Part shown: positions 53,509-63,946 of the stretch, one piece after another
How positions within the stretch are numbered: position 1 is the stretch's first letter
Layout: every line of letters starts with the position of its first letter
Position numbers and translations under genes: made by a program
Origin: Clostridium sp. C8-1-8
GTDB lineage: Bacteria > Bacillota > Clostridia > Clostridiales > Clostridiaceae
Direction: 5' to 3'
Assembly (NCBI RefSeq): GCF_009928445.1
Contig: NZ_JAABNO010000002.1
Coordinates: 124,001-188,000, forward strand
DNA: 64,000 nt
The notes under the pieces: model-generated
The model's database searches: none
The model's input: only the letters and a program-made list of their open reading frames with translations
Told to the model about the DNA's origin: nothing

Positions 53509-54310
53509 TTTTAATAATAATGCTTGGGAAAAAGTCAAGCTATCACGTGATATAAGAAGACCTAGCTCTAATTATTATATAAGTAACATTAGTGATAAGT
53601 TTATAGAGCTACATGGGGATAGATGTTATGGTGATGATAGTGCCATTATCGCAGGAGTATGTAAAATAGATGGAATATCTCTGGTTATTATAGGAATTAC
53701 GAAAGGTGATAATACTAAAGAAAACATAAATAGAAATTTTGGAATGCCAAAACCAGAGGGGTATAAGAAATCCTTACGATTAATGAAATATGCGGAAAAA
53801 CATAAAATGCCAATCATATGCCTAATTGACACACCAGGTGCTTACTGTGGAATTGAAGCTGAAGAGAATGGGCAAGGTATGGCGATTGCAAATAACCTAA
53901 TAGAGATATGTAAATTGAAAGTTCCGATAGTATCAGTATTTATTGGCGAAGGTGGAAGTGGTGGAGCATTGGCATTAGGAATTGCGGATAGGATATTAAT
54001 GTTAGAAAATGCTATATATTCAATCTTGTCTCCAGAAGGTTTTTCCAGTATATTGTGGAAGGATTCTAGTAGATTTGTAGAGGCTGCTAGTGTGATGAGA
54101 CTGACTGCAAATGATCTTAAAGAACTAGGAATAATAGATAGAATAATTGAAGAACCAGAAGATGGCGCACATAATAATAGAGCGTATATAGCAAAAGAGT
54201 TAAAGAAGATTTTAATCCAAGAATTAGATAAATTAATGGAATGTAATTTAGATACATTATTAAAGAAGAGATATAGTAAATTCAGGAGAATCGGGATTGA
54301 GTTTTATTGA
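53492..54310 (+). CDS. accA: Acetyl-CoA carboxylase carboxyltransferase alpha subunit
   Basis: 272 residues, with [60 protein letters not shown] and [13 protein letters not shown], all hallmark AccA segments. It lacks the long N-terminal helical extension of some AccA proteins, as is usual in clostridia. Last gene of the acc set; no fab genes follow, which differs from the common clostridial fab-acc arrangement and supports a cluster-dedicated malonyl-CoA supply (inference). Confidence 0.94.
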   Translation: MNQENNFNNNAWEKVKLSRDIRRPSSNYYISNISDKFIELHGDRCYGDDSAIIAGVCKIDGISLVIIGITKGDNTKENINRNFGMPKPEGYKKSLRLMKYAEKHKMPIICLIDTPGAYCGIEAEENGQGMAIANNLIEICKLKVPIVSVFIGEGGSGGALALGIADRILMLENAIYSILSPEGFSSILWKDSSRFVEAASVMRLTANDLKELGIIDRIIEEPEDGAHNNRAYIAKELKKILIQELDKLMECNLDTLLKKRYSKFRRIGIEFY

Positions 54311-54449
54311 TAGTTATGTATGATTTATAGGTTGGTAAATTAAGCAACTGGTATGATTAGAATTAGTACATTTGAAGTTCTCCAACAGTAATTACTTGAT
54401 AAGAAGAGTCTAAATTAAATAAAATATATATCTGAAGGGTTATAGTTTA

Positions 54450-54459
54450 TGTACGTACA
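54450..54459. promoter_or_regulatory. AraR-like operator palindrome 3
   Basis: TGTACGTACA in the context ttaTGTACGTACAaca, inside the right copy of the direct repeat and about 355 nt upstream of the GH1 gene. It may have come along with the duplicated segment and need not regulate GH1. Confidence 0.5.
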
Positions 54460-54529
54460 ACATATAGTGTTATTGTACTATCAAAAAACATTTAATCAAT
54501 ATGATTTTAGTGCAAACTTGAAATGTTTA
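54451..54529 (+). repeat. Right copy of the ~79-bp direct repeat bracketing the biosynthetic locus
   Basis: Same orientation as 14280-14358 with only a few differences. The sequence just left of the palindrome here (gaagggttatagttta, about 54434-54449) instead resembles that left of operator 1 (14099-14113). This copy therefore looks like a fusion of the left side of operator 1 with the right side of operator 2. Confidence 0.85.
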
Positions 54530-54579
54530 TTTATTTCTCTAGAGCAATAGGAAAATATTGTGATTACATTAAAAAAGTT

Positions 54580-54627
54580 AACCTCACAATTCTAATCTGT
54601 ATTAATACAGATTAGAATTGTGAGGTT
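54580..54627. repeat. 48-bp perfect palindrome
   Basis: 24 bp (aacctcacaattctaa...) followed at once by its exact complement, with no spacer. As RNA it would be a very stable hairpin. Only a weak T tract follows, so it may be the acc operon terminator, a protein-binding palindrome or a recombination scar. Confidence 0.8.
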
Positions 54628-54774
54628 TGTAATATTTAAATTAGAAAATTATAATTATAAGTAGAGATAATGTTTACATTGGATTTGATAGAATATTGTT
54701 GCTAAAGCAGCTTGACAAAGTTTATTTGTTAATCCGATGTTGCTCTAATTATTCATGCAAAAATATTAATATAA

Positions 54775-56232
<1,458 letters not shown>

Positions 56233-56239
56233 TAATAAG

Positions 56240-56268
56240 GAAACACCGCAGAAATGCGGTGTTTCTAT
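56240..56268 (+). terminator. Terminator after the GH1 gene
   Basis: GAAACACCGCA-gaaa-TGCGGTGTTTC, an 11-bp perfect GC-rich stem 7 nt after the stop, followed by a short T-containing tail. The flanking A and T stretches may let it also serve the opposite strand. Confidence 0.85.
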
Positions 56269-56331
56269 TCATTTAAAAAATTTTATGGAGCGGAAAATGA
56301 TTTGTTACGATCCATTCTTATTTATAGGCTA

Positions 56332-56757
56332 CTATAGAGTGTACTTTTTAGAATCATTGCTTACAACTGACTTAACAAGACCATATACAAGATTATCTTG
56401 TTCAATTCCTTCAAGATGCAGGACATCTATTACTTCTACAACCATGCAATTAGTAGCTCCATCTATTAGTATAGCGGAGTCATTTATTGTATACTTGATG
56501 TTTGAAAACTTATCTGTATCATCAGAATGGTTTTCTCCTAAAGATTTAATTATATCTTGTTGATTTTCATTCAATGCACTTACACCGATGATATCCCCTT
56601 TACAGATATTCTTTCCGGTTATGCTTTGAGTTCCAAGAAGCATTAGGATTTTGTCATAGTCTGCCTGCATAGCCCAGGCACAAATCATACCATATTTTCT
56701 TTCATTTTTTATGAAGCTAACGGCATTGGCTCCATAGTTAAAAGCAGTAAGTTCCAC
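56332..56757 (-). CDS. Flavin reductase-like (FMN-binding split-barrel) protein
   Basis: 141 residues, in the size range of small split-barrel flavoproteins. The pattern NAVSFIKNERKYGMICAWAMQAD near the N-terminus resembles the flavin-reductase-like FMN-binding core (usually P..LVTT...N..TASWF). ITGKNICKGDIIGVSAL follows as the second strand block. It starts with GTG preceded by GAGGTG on the minus strand and is the only gene on that strand on the right flank. The exact role is unknown. Confidence 0.65.
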   Translation of the reverse strand: MELTAFNYGANAVSFIKNERKYGMICAWAMQADYDKILMLLGTQSITGKNICKGDIIGVSALNENQQDIIKSLGENHSDDTDKFSNIKYTINDSAILIDGATNCMVVEVIDVLHLEGIEQDNLVYGLVKSVVSNDSKKYTL

Positions 56758-57042
56758 TTTCTATCACCTCATTATTCTTTCATTTATATTTTTAGACATA
56801 TAGATATGCCACTTTAGTTACATTTTACTATATAGGTATGGTATAAGAAAGAAAAGCTTTCAAAGATGATATTTTTGAAGTTCTTTCAAATGAAATTACG
56901 CATACAGACTATCAAAGTATTAATCTGTTAAATCATTGTTATAATTATAGGCCAATGCCCTAGTTATTTGCATGAGTAATAATATAGAGATATAATTAAA
57001 AAGCAATTAATTGTTTTACAATTTAGATGGAGATGAGTTTTA

Positions 57043-58611
57043 ATGACAGATAAAAATAAAAATAATGCCTACAATACTATATCTCACTGGCAAGATTTTA
57101 AAATTAAAATCATGCTAGAAGGCATAATTGTAGGTATTTTTTCTGGGTTATTGGTTGTATTATACAGGATAGCTTTGGAGAAGGCAGAGAGCTTAAGAAA
57201 CCAATTAATAGTGGCTAATTCTTCTAATATAATAGTAGATATAATTTGGTTTATTATTTTGATAATTGGAGCAGTGATTGTAGGCAAGCTTGTAGAAAGT
57301 GAGCCTATGATAAGTGGAAGTGGAATACCTCAGGTTGAGGCGGTATTACGTGGAAGGCTTAAGATGAATTGGTTACCTGTGATTGTTAAAAAGTTTATAG
57401 GTGGGGTAATATCTATTGGAGCCGGACTTTCTTTAGGCCGTGAAGGCCCTTCTATACAACTTGGAGCAGCAGTAGGACAAGGATTTAGCAAGATATTTAA
57501 ACGACTTAAAGTGGAAGAAAGATATCTTATTACCAGTGGCGCAAGTGCTGGGTTATCTGCAGCCTTTAATGCTCCTCTCGCTGGAGTTATGTTTGCGTTA
57601 GAAGAAGTGCACAAGCATTTTTCGCCATTAGTATTACTTTCAGCTATGTCGGCATCCTTAACAGCAGATGTAGTTTCAAGGTATTTCTTTGGATTAAATC
57701 CAGTCTTTAATTTTAAGAATATAACCTTACTTCCTCTTAGTTACTATGGTTATATTGTAGTATTAGGAATTGTGGTTGGCTTATTTGGAGTGGTATATAA
57801 TTATTCACTTATGAATGCTTTAAAGTTATATGGAAAGCAAAAATGGTTATCAGGAAGGTTCAAACCAATAATACCCTTTGTGCTTGCAGGAGTATTAATG
57901 TTATTTTTACCAGTTGTTCTCGGTGGAGGACATTCCATAATAAATGAATTAATTTCTGGTAACTTTACTCTGAAAATGCTTGTTTTAATCCTAGTAGTTA
58001 AGTTTTTATACTCTATGATAAGTTTTGGGTCTGGGGCTCCAGGAGGGATTTTCTTTCCACTATTGGTATTAGGAGCACTTACTGGGGCAATATTTGCTAA
58101 AACTTTAGTATATTTCTTTGGATTAGATCCAATGTATATAAATAATTTTATAATACTTGCTATGGCTGGATACTTTGCAGCAATAGTAAGAGCACCCATT
58201 ACAGGAAGTATATTAATAACTGAGATGACAGGTTCATTAAATCATCTATTATCATTGAGTATTGTGTCAATTGTAGCTTATATTGTAGCAGACTTACTAA
58301 AATCTGAACCAATATACGAATCTTTACTTGAAAGGCTTGTTAAGGGGAGAGATAAACAAAAATACTCAGACAGCGAAACAAATAAGGTCATTCTAGAGAT
58401 TCCAGTTCTAATGGATTCCGATATTGAAGATAAACATATAAAAGATCTAAGTTTACCTAAAGATTGTCTAGTTGTTGCCATAAAAAAGGGAGAAAAAGAA
58501 GTTATTCCAAGAGGAGATACTATAATTGCTGCTGGAGATTTTCTTCATATTATTGTAAATGAAAGTGGAGCAGCAGAAATTAATGAATATTTAAGTGATA
58601 TGGGAAGGTAA
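57043..58611 (+). CDS. ClC-family chloride channel/antiporter with C-terminal TrkA-C domain
   Basis: 522 residues. About ten to eleven membrane segments in residues 25-420 carry the ClC selectivity motifs GSGIP, GREGP (with the gating glutamate) and GSGAPGGIFFP. The gating glutamate suggests a Cl-/H+ antiporter or gated channel. Residues about 440-520 form an RCK/TrkA-C-like cytosolic domain (IKDLSLPKDCLVVAIKKGEKEVIPRGDT), known in a subset of bacterial ClC proteins. Monocistronic with a downstream terminator. Confidence 0.93.
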   Translation: MTDKNKNNAYNTISHWQDFKIKIMLEGIIVGIFSGLLVVLYRIALEKAESLRNQLIVANSSNIIVDIIWFIILIIGAVIVGKLVESEPMISGSGIPQVEAVLRGRLKMNWLPVIVKKFIGGVISIGAGLSLGREGPSIQLGAAVGQGFSKIFKRLKVEERYLITSGASAGLSAAFNAPLAGVMFALEEVHKHFSPLVLLSAMSASLTADVVSRYFFGLNPVFNFKNITLLPLSYYGYIVVLGIVVGLFGVVYNYSLMNALKLYGKQKWLSGRFKPIIPFVLAGVLMLFLPVVLGGGHSIINELISGNFTLKMLVLILVVKFLYSMISFGSGAPGGIFFPLLVLGALTGAIFAKTLVYFFGLDPMYINNFIILAMAGYFAAIVRAPITGSILITEMTGSLNHLLSLSIVSIVAYIVADLLKSEPIYESLLERLVKGRDKQKYSDSETNKVILEIPVLMDSDIEDKHIKDLSLPKDCLVVAIKKGEKEVIPRGDTIIAAGDFLHIIVNESGAAEINEYLSDMGR

Positions 58612-58675
58612 TTGATTGCTGAAGAACTAAAAACATTCACTTATTATTATAAGTAACTTTTAAGCTTTTAATTGG

Positions 58676-58709
58676 AAGGCAGTTCTATGTTAATTAGAAC
58701 TGTCTTTTT
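58676..58709 (+). terminator. Terminator after the ClC gene
   Basis: GGCAGTTCT and AGAACTGTC pair across a 9-nt loop and are followed by five T. Confidence 0.85.
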
Positions 58710-58887
58710 ACTTTATAAGGATTATAGAAAATACTATTATTTTTATTGCACATAATGTGATGCTGCTATGCAAAAACTATCTTTACTGTTAAAGAAAATA
58801 TAAAAAAATTGCTAGCTAAACCTAATAAATATGAAGGGCTTAGGACAACTATTTAGAGTAAAAGGTAAAAAAATCGCTTGATAGACC

Positions 58888-61062
58888 TTGTGCACAAACG
58901 TTCAGAAAAGGCAGACGCGAAAAAGTTTATTAAGGAAGTTTAACCTCAGAGAATTTTTATTCCATTATAGTAGAAAGGTAGGTGATAGCCTGCACAGTTA
59001 TTTTATAGAGGACTATAAGGTAAGTTTAGCTATGTGCAGGATAGCTATGGGTGAACAAGTAAATAGGGATAGAAGAAAGATTTTGTTTAAAATAATAGTA
59101 ATATCTATTATAGCAATTATATTTGTACCTATATTATATTCGGGAATATATCTTTATGCTTTTTGGGATCCTTATGGAAGGTTTTATGATGTGCCAGTAG
59201 CCTTTGTAAACTTAGATAAGAAGGTTGTTAAGGAAGGAAAAGAGTATAACGTTGGAAAGGATATAGAAGATAATCTAAGAAAAAATAATAAGGTTGGTTG
59301 GAAATTTGTTAGCTATGATGAAGCTAAAAAAGGAGTAAGTGGTACAAAATATTATGCTTTAATATTAATTCCAGAAGACTTCTCTAAGAACATATCTGAA
59401 GCAGCTAGTGGCAACTTGGTTAAGCCTACGGTACTTTATGAAGCAAACAAAGGTAAGAACTTTGTGTTTGCTCAAGTATCTGAAAGAGCAGCTGAAAGCA
59501 TTAAGTCAGAAGTTGCTTCTAGTATTCAGGAACAAACAACTAAATCACTAGCAGGTAGCTTATACACTGTAAAGGATTCTTTGTCAGAGGCAAGTAAAGG
59601 TGCAAGTTCATTGGTGGATGGCACGGTAAGGTTATTAAATGGTTCAAATCAATTAGATACAGGATTAGCTAAAGCTACAAGTGGAGCAAAGCAGCTTCAA
59701 AGTGGCTTAGAAAAAGCTTATGCTGGAGAAGCTAAACTTACAACGGGAATAGATTCATTACTGGCTGGATTAAATAAGTTTAAAGGTGGATTAACTCAAA
59801 ACTCAGAGGGAGTTAATCAATTGGTAAGTGGAGCTAAGGCTCTCTCAGATGGTATGTCGGCAGTGGCATCTGGAACTTCAAAAGCTAATCTTTCTCAAGG
59901 ACTAACAACTGCAGCAGATAGCATAGCTCAAATTAAAGGAGCGTTAAATCAGGTATCTTCCATACTGTCTACCTCAAATGACCCACAGAGTATTGGTACT
60001 GCTCAAACAATCTTAAATGGATTGGTCAATACTATAAACACTAAGAAGCTTGAAGAAAATCTTAGGACTGCAGCAGGCAGTGCTAGTTCTTTAACAAACA
60101 ACTTAAATCAATTAAGTGCTGCAGCAAGTACACTTTCTACTACTCAAAATAATGCTCTTTCTGGCGTGAATCAACTTATAAATGGAGCAAATAACCTGAA
60201 AAGTGGAAGCCAGGAGCTTAGTAGGGGATTAAGTACAGCAGTAAAAAAAACAGGAGAGTTAGCTTCAGGGCTTACTACTCTAAATAATGGTACTAAGGAT
60301 TTGTCCAATGGACTTAATTCACTTAGTGATGGAACTATAAAGCTAAGAGATGGATTAAACAGTGGTTATAACACTATGAATAACAGCTTAAAGTTTGGAA
60401 TAGAAGATATATCAAGCTTTGTAACTAATCCTCTAACTTTATCTGATGTATCAATAAACACAGTTAAGTATTATGGTGAAGGGCTTGCCCCATATTTTAT
60501 TTCTTTATCACTTTGGCTGGGGGCAATGTTAATGAATTTAATATTGTCTCTTACAAAGCTGTCAAAGGTAGTTCAAAACAAATATATAAAAACTTACTTG
60601 GGGACTTTTATAGCTGGATCAGTGTTAGTTATGCTTCAGGCAGTTATCTTAAGTTCTGTGCTTATAGCAGCTCTAGGACTTCAACCTACAAATCAATTTG
60701 TATTTTATCTGGAAAATATGTTTATATCTATTGTATTCTTCAGCATAATGTATGGTGTATCTTATGCAATAGGAGTGGTAGGAACACCAATATTATTCGT
60801 GCTATTTATACTGCAGCTTGCATCTTCAGGAGGAACCTTTCCTATAGAGACTGCACCAGGAGTCTTTAGAGTCCTTTCACCATTTTTCCCAATGACCTAT
60901 ACGGTGGAAGGTCTTAGGATGATAATAAGTGGTATTAACAGTATAAGATTAACTCAAATTTCCTTTTTCCTATTAACATTTATGCTTATATTCCTAATAG
61001 GAGGATTTGTACTTAATAGAAGCTTTAAAGGATTGAAAAGCATTAAAGCTGAAGAAGAGTAA
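58888..61062 (+). CDS. YhgE/Pip family membrane protein (ABC-2-type fold)
   Basis: 724 residues from the TTG start. One transmembrane helix lies near residues 65-90, with the family hallmark DPYGRFYDVPVAFVNLDKK just after it. A long extracellular region (about 240-500) is built of repeats of the G..L..G...L..GL type, as in Pip/YhgE proteins. A C-terminal block of about five to six membrane helices includes SGGTFPIE and FPMTYTVEGLR. Relatives include the phage-infection protein Pip and the ESX-associated YueB. The start is uncertain: TTG 58888 lacks a strong ribosome binding site, and ATG 59032 (residue 49, after ataaggt) is an alternative that would remove a basic N-terminal stretch. Confidence 0.88.
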   Translation: MCTNVQKRQTRKSLLRKFNLREFLFHYSRKVGDSLHSYFIEDYKVSLAMCRIAMGEQVNRDRRKILFKIIVISIIAIIFVPILYSGIYLYAFWDPYGRFYDVPVAFVNLDKKVVKEGKEYNVGKDIEDNLRKNNKVGWKFVSYDEAKKGVSGTKYYALILIPEDFSKNISEAASGNLVKPTVLYEANKGKNFVFAQVSERAAESIKSEVASSIQEQTTKSLAGSLYTVKDSLSEASKGASSLVDGTVRLLNGSNQLDTGLAKATSGAKQLQSGLEKAYAGEAKLTTGIDSLLAGLNKFKGGLTQNSEGVNQLVSGAKALSDGMSAVASGTSKANLSQGLTTAADSIAQIKGALNQVSSILSTSNDPQSIGTAQTILNGLVNTINTKKLEENLRTAAGSASSLTNNLNQLSAAASTLSTTQNNALSGVNQLINGANNLKSGSQELSRGLSTAVKKTGELASGLTTLNNGTKDLSNGLNSLSDGTIKLRDGLNSGYNTMNNSLKFGIEDISSFVTNPLTLSDVSINTVKYYGEGLAPYFISLSLWLGAMLMNLILSLTKLSKVVQNKYIKTYLGTFIAGSVLVMLQAVILSSVLIAALGLQPTNQFVFYLENMFISIVFFSIMYGVSYAIGVVGTPILFVLFILQLASSGGTFPIETAPGVFRVLSPFFPMTYTVEGLRMIISGINSIRLTQISFFLLTFMLIFLIGGFVLNRSFKGLKSIKAEEE

Positions 61063-61133
61063 TATTATAAGTTTCGCGCTTTAAAATAGTTTACTAAGAT
61101 AAATATACTTAAAGGTATAACAATTAATAAAAG

Positions 61134-61168
61134 TTTTGTTCACCAGAATATTGGTGAACAAAATTTTT
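61134..61168. terminator. Strong (bidirectional-looking) terminator after the YhgE/Pip gene
   Basis: TTTTGTTCACCA and TGGTGAACAAAA form a perfect 12-bp stem around a 6-nt loop, followed by TTTTT. Confidence 0.9.
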
Positions 61169-61191
61169 CTTTATGTGAAAGAGGTGTTTAA

Positions 61192-62181
61192 TTGATTAAA
61201 TTTATTAGAAATCCTGATGTCTTTCATGGTAAGAATAGAAAAATAAATTTCTTTGAAGGCTGGTACTTTAAGCTTGTTCAGCCTAATAACGGGGATACCT
61301 ATTGTTTTATCCCTGGAGTTTTTATGTCAAGAGAGGAAAATCAGTCTCACAGTTTTATTCAAGTACTCAAAGGAAGTAAATGTGATTTTAGTTACTTGAG
61401 GTTTAAAGAAGATGAGTTTAAGGCTAGTGACACTGAATTTGATGTAAAGCTAGGTGTTAATTCTTTTTCTCTTAAGGGGATACAATTGAATATTAATGAG
61501 AAACAAGAAAAAATATGTGGAAGTCTGTATTTTAAAAATATAATAAAGTGGCCAGATACTTCAATAAATCCAGGAAGTATGGGCTTTTATAATTATTTGG
61601 ATTTTATGGAGTGCTATAGTCAGGTTTGTGCTATGGATGGAGACATAATAGGAAAGCTTAATATTAATGGAAAGGATATTGATTTCACAGGAGGGAAGCT
61701 ATATGTTGAGAAGAACTGGGGAAAGGCTTTTCCGTATTCCTATATATGGGCCCAAGGAAATTCCTTTGAAAATGTAAATGCATCACTTAGCTGTTCTATT
61801 GGGCATATTCCACTTCCAAAACCTTTCAAAAGCTTTACTGGCTTTTTAATAGGGCTTTACGTGAAAGAGGGATTTTATAAATTTACAACAATAAATAGAA
61901 GCAAGCTATCAATTGGCTATGAGAAAAATAAAGTTATTTTAGAAACTGAAAATAAAAATTATAACTTAAAAGTAGAGGCTATCTATGAAGAAGCTCACTT
62001 CATGAACCTATATGCACCCTATGACGGGAGTATGATACCTACGGCAAGAGAAACTTTAAGTGGAAAGCTAAAGGTAACACTCTATGACAAGAAAGGAAAA
62101 GAGACTATTTTTAAGGAGTGTTGCTGCAATGCAGGAGTTGAGTTTTCAAAAAACTATACAGAACTGGTACATAGAATTTAA
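61192..62181 (+). CDS. Tocopherol cyclase-like family protein
   Basis: 329 residues. The N-terminal FHGKNRKINFFEGWYFKLVQ and the central FTGGKLYVEKNWGKAFPYSYIWAQGN are the two signatures of the tocopherol-cyclase-like family, a lipocalin-like double beta-barrel. Anaerobic clostridia do not make tocopherol, so the substrate here is unknown; a lipid or isoprenoid ligand is a guess. TTG start preceded by aaagaggtg. No membrane segment. Confidence 0.8.
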   Translation: MIKFIRNPDVFHGKNRKINFFEGWYFKLVQPNNGDTYCFIPGVFMSREENQSHSFIQVLKGSKCDFSYLRFKEDEFKASDTEFDVKLGVNSFSLKGIQLNINEKQEKICGSLYFKNIIKWPDTSINPGSMGFYNYLDFMECYSQVCAMDGDIIGKLNINGKDIDFTGGKLYVEKNWGKAFPYSYIWAQGNSFENVNASLSCSIGHIPLPKPFKSFTGFLIGLYVKEGFYKFTTINRSKLSIGYEKNKVILETENKNYNLKVEAIYEEAHFMNLYAPYDGSMIPTARETLSGKLKVTLYDKKGKETIFKECCCNAGVEFSKNYTELVHRI

Positions 62182-62309
62182 AATGAGTTTACAAAAGACT
62201 ACATAGATGCTAGGGTTTTTTCTGAATTGGAAAATTAATACATAGTAGTGTGTTTTTGTGTTACAATTATAATTGAACATCAAAAATTTTTAATTTGGAG
62301 GAAAGAAGT

Positions 62310-63605
62310 TTGGCAGTATTCTTTTTAATGATAATATATCTAGCTTTTATTAGCCTAGGATTACCTGATTCATTGTTGGGTGTTGCATGGCCAGTCATGC
62401 ATTTAGATCTTGGTGCTAAGTTAGAAGCCGCAGGAATTATATCTATGTCCATAGCTGGAGGGACAATTGTATCAAGCTTAGCAAGTGGTTATGTACTTAA
62501 AAAGTTAGGAACAGGAAAGGTTACATTGATAAGTTGCTTTATGACTGCAGCTGCACTTTTAGGATTTTCTTTAGCACCTTCTTTTCTTTGGCTTATACTA
62601 TTAGCTATTCCTCTAGGACTTGGAGCTGGTTCTGTGGATGCAGGACTTAATAACTATGTAGCAAATCACTATAAGGCACATCACATGAGTTGGCTTCACT
62701 GTTTTTGGGGAGTTGGTGCTACCTTAGGCCCCATAATAATGTCAAGTTTTATAGGGAATAATGGTTCCTGGAGGAATGGATATAGAACAGTTTCTTTTTT
62801 GCAATTTTCTTTAGTTATCCTGCTATTTTTAACTTTACCCTTATGGAGAAAGGTTGGAGGTGAGGGGAAAGATAGCAATGAAGAACAACATAAAATTGAG
62901 GAAATCGACACTTACGAATATAGAGATGATAAAAATCTTAATAATGTAGTAGAAGTTGGAAAAGATAACTCGGAAATTTTAGACTTACAGGAGAAAAGTG
63001 GCTCTAAAGTAAAAGAAAATGTATTAAAATATCCTGGAGTAAGTTTTGCGTTAATTTCTTTTCTATTTTATTGCGGTGGAGAATCTACCATTGGTTTGTG
63101 GGGAAGTAGCTTTTTGGTTAATACTAAAGCTTTCGCTCCAGCTACGGCTGCAAGCTGGGTATCACTATACTATGGAGGTATTACCATAGGAAGGCTGATA
63201 ACTGGCTTTATTACAATGAAGTTGTCAAATAAGATACTTATAAGAGCGGGGCAAATTATGTCTCTGGTAGGCATTTTATTATTAATACTGCCATTATCTA
63301 AGGCTTTTGCTTTTTTAGGGTTTATAATGGTTGGACTTGGATTTGCACCAATATTTCCTTGTATGATCCACGAAACCCCAGTTAGGTTTGGTAAAGTACA
63401 GTCACAAAAAATCATAGGATATCAAATGGCAGCTGGTTATATTGGAGCAACATTCCTGCCTCCAATTTTGGGAGTTATAGCAGCTAAAACCAATATTGGC
63501 ATTATGCCGTTTTTTGTTTTGATATATATCTTCACCATGCTTTACAGCAGTGAGAGAATAAATATATTTATGAAAGTAAAAAAGCTTGGTAAAGTTAATA
63601 TGTAA
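62310..63605 (+). CDS. Major facilitator superfamily transporter
   Basis: About 431 residues with twelve predicted membrane helices and a charged central loop near residues 190-235. The N-terminus AVFFLMIIYLAFISLGLPDSLLGVAWP and SVDAGLNNYVA resemble FucP/sugar-type or YfkF-like MFS proteins. I prefer the TTG at 62310, because an earlier in-frame TTG (62295) overlaps the ribosome binding site ggaggaaag. The substrate is unknown. Confidence 0.87.
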   Translation: MAVFFLMIIYLAFISLGLPDSLLGVAWPVMHLDLGAKLEAAGIISMSIAGGTIVSSLASGYVLKKLGTGKVTLISCFMTAAALLGFSLAPSFLWLILLAIPLGLGAGSVDAGLNNYVANHYKAHHMSWLHCFWGVGATLGPIIMSSFIGNNGSWRNGYRTVSFLQFSLVILLFLTLPLWRKVGGEGKDSNEEQHKIEEIDTYEYRDDKNLNNVVEVGKDNSEILDLQEKSGSKVKENVLKYPGVSFALISFLFYCGGESTIGLWGSSFLVNTKAFAPATAASWVSLYYGGITIGRLITGFITMKLSNKILIRAGQIMSLVGILLLILPLSKAFAFLGFIMVGLGFAPIFPCMIHETPVRFGKVQSQKIIGYQMAAGYIGATFLPPILGVIAAKTNIGIMPFFVLIYIFTMLYSSERINIFMKVKKLGKVNM

Positions 63606-63700
63606 TATAATTTTATAATATTATGAAGCTTAGTTAGATGATTATTGTTGAATTAAAGGTCATATACCTATACCAAAGAGATAATTTTTAGGATAAGTAT

Positions 63701-63746
63701 AAATCATGTATATACAGGTAAATAATCCTTATATACATGATTTTTT
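63701..63746 (+). terminator. Terminator after the MFS gene
   Basis: AAATCATGTATATA and its exact complement form a 14-bp stem across a ~15-nt loop, followed by a T run. It lies about 95 nt after the stop codon. Confidence 0.8.
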
Positions 63747-63848
63747 ATCTATAAAGTTATACTTTATATTAAAATTTATCGAAATAAAGCTTTAGCTATA
63801 ACCTTTTTCCTTTTATCATCGAAACTATATTATAAGAATGACAAATAA

Positions 63849-63946
63849 AGAGGCACCACTTTGATCTAAAGTCTGTTTTTAAAATTTAACTGTTTTCTGA
63901 AAGATAGGTTTGAATATATAGATTTTATCACGAAGTGGGACATACA
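63849..63946. repeat. Hairpin repeat family, copy C (~98 bp)
   Basis: Aligns with copies A and B at 8.1-8.3 kb (shared blocks cacttt-gatc, ttgaatata-tagatttt, gaagtg-gacat), with weaker terminal inverted repeats. It shows the family is dispersed and not only tandem. Confidence 0.5.
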
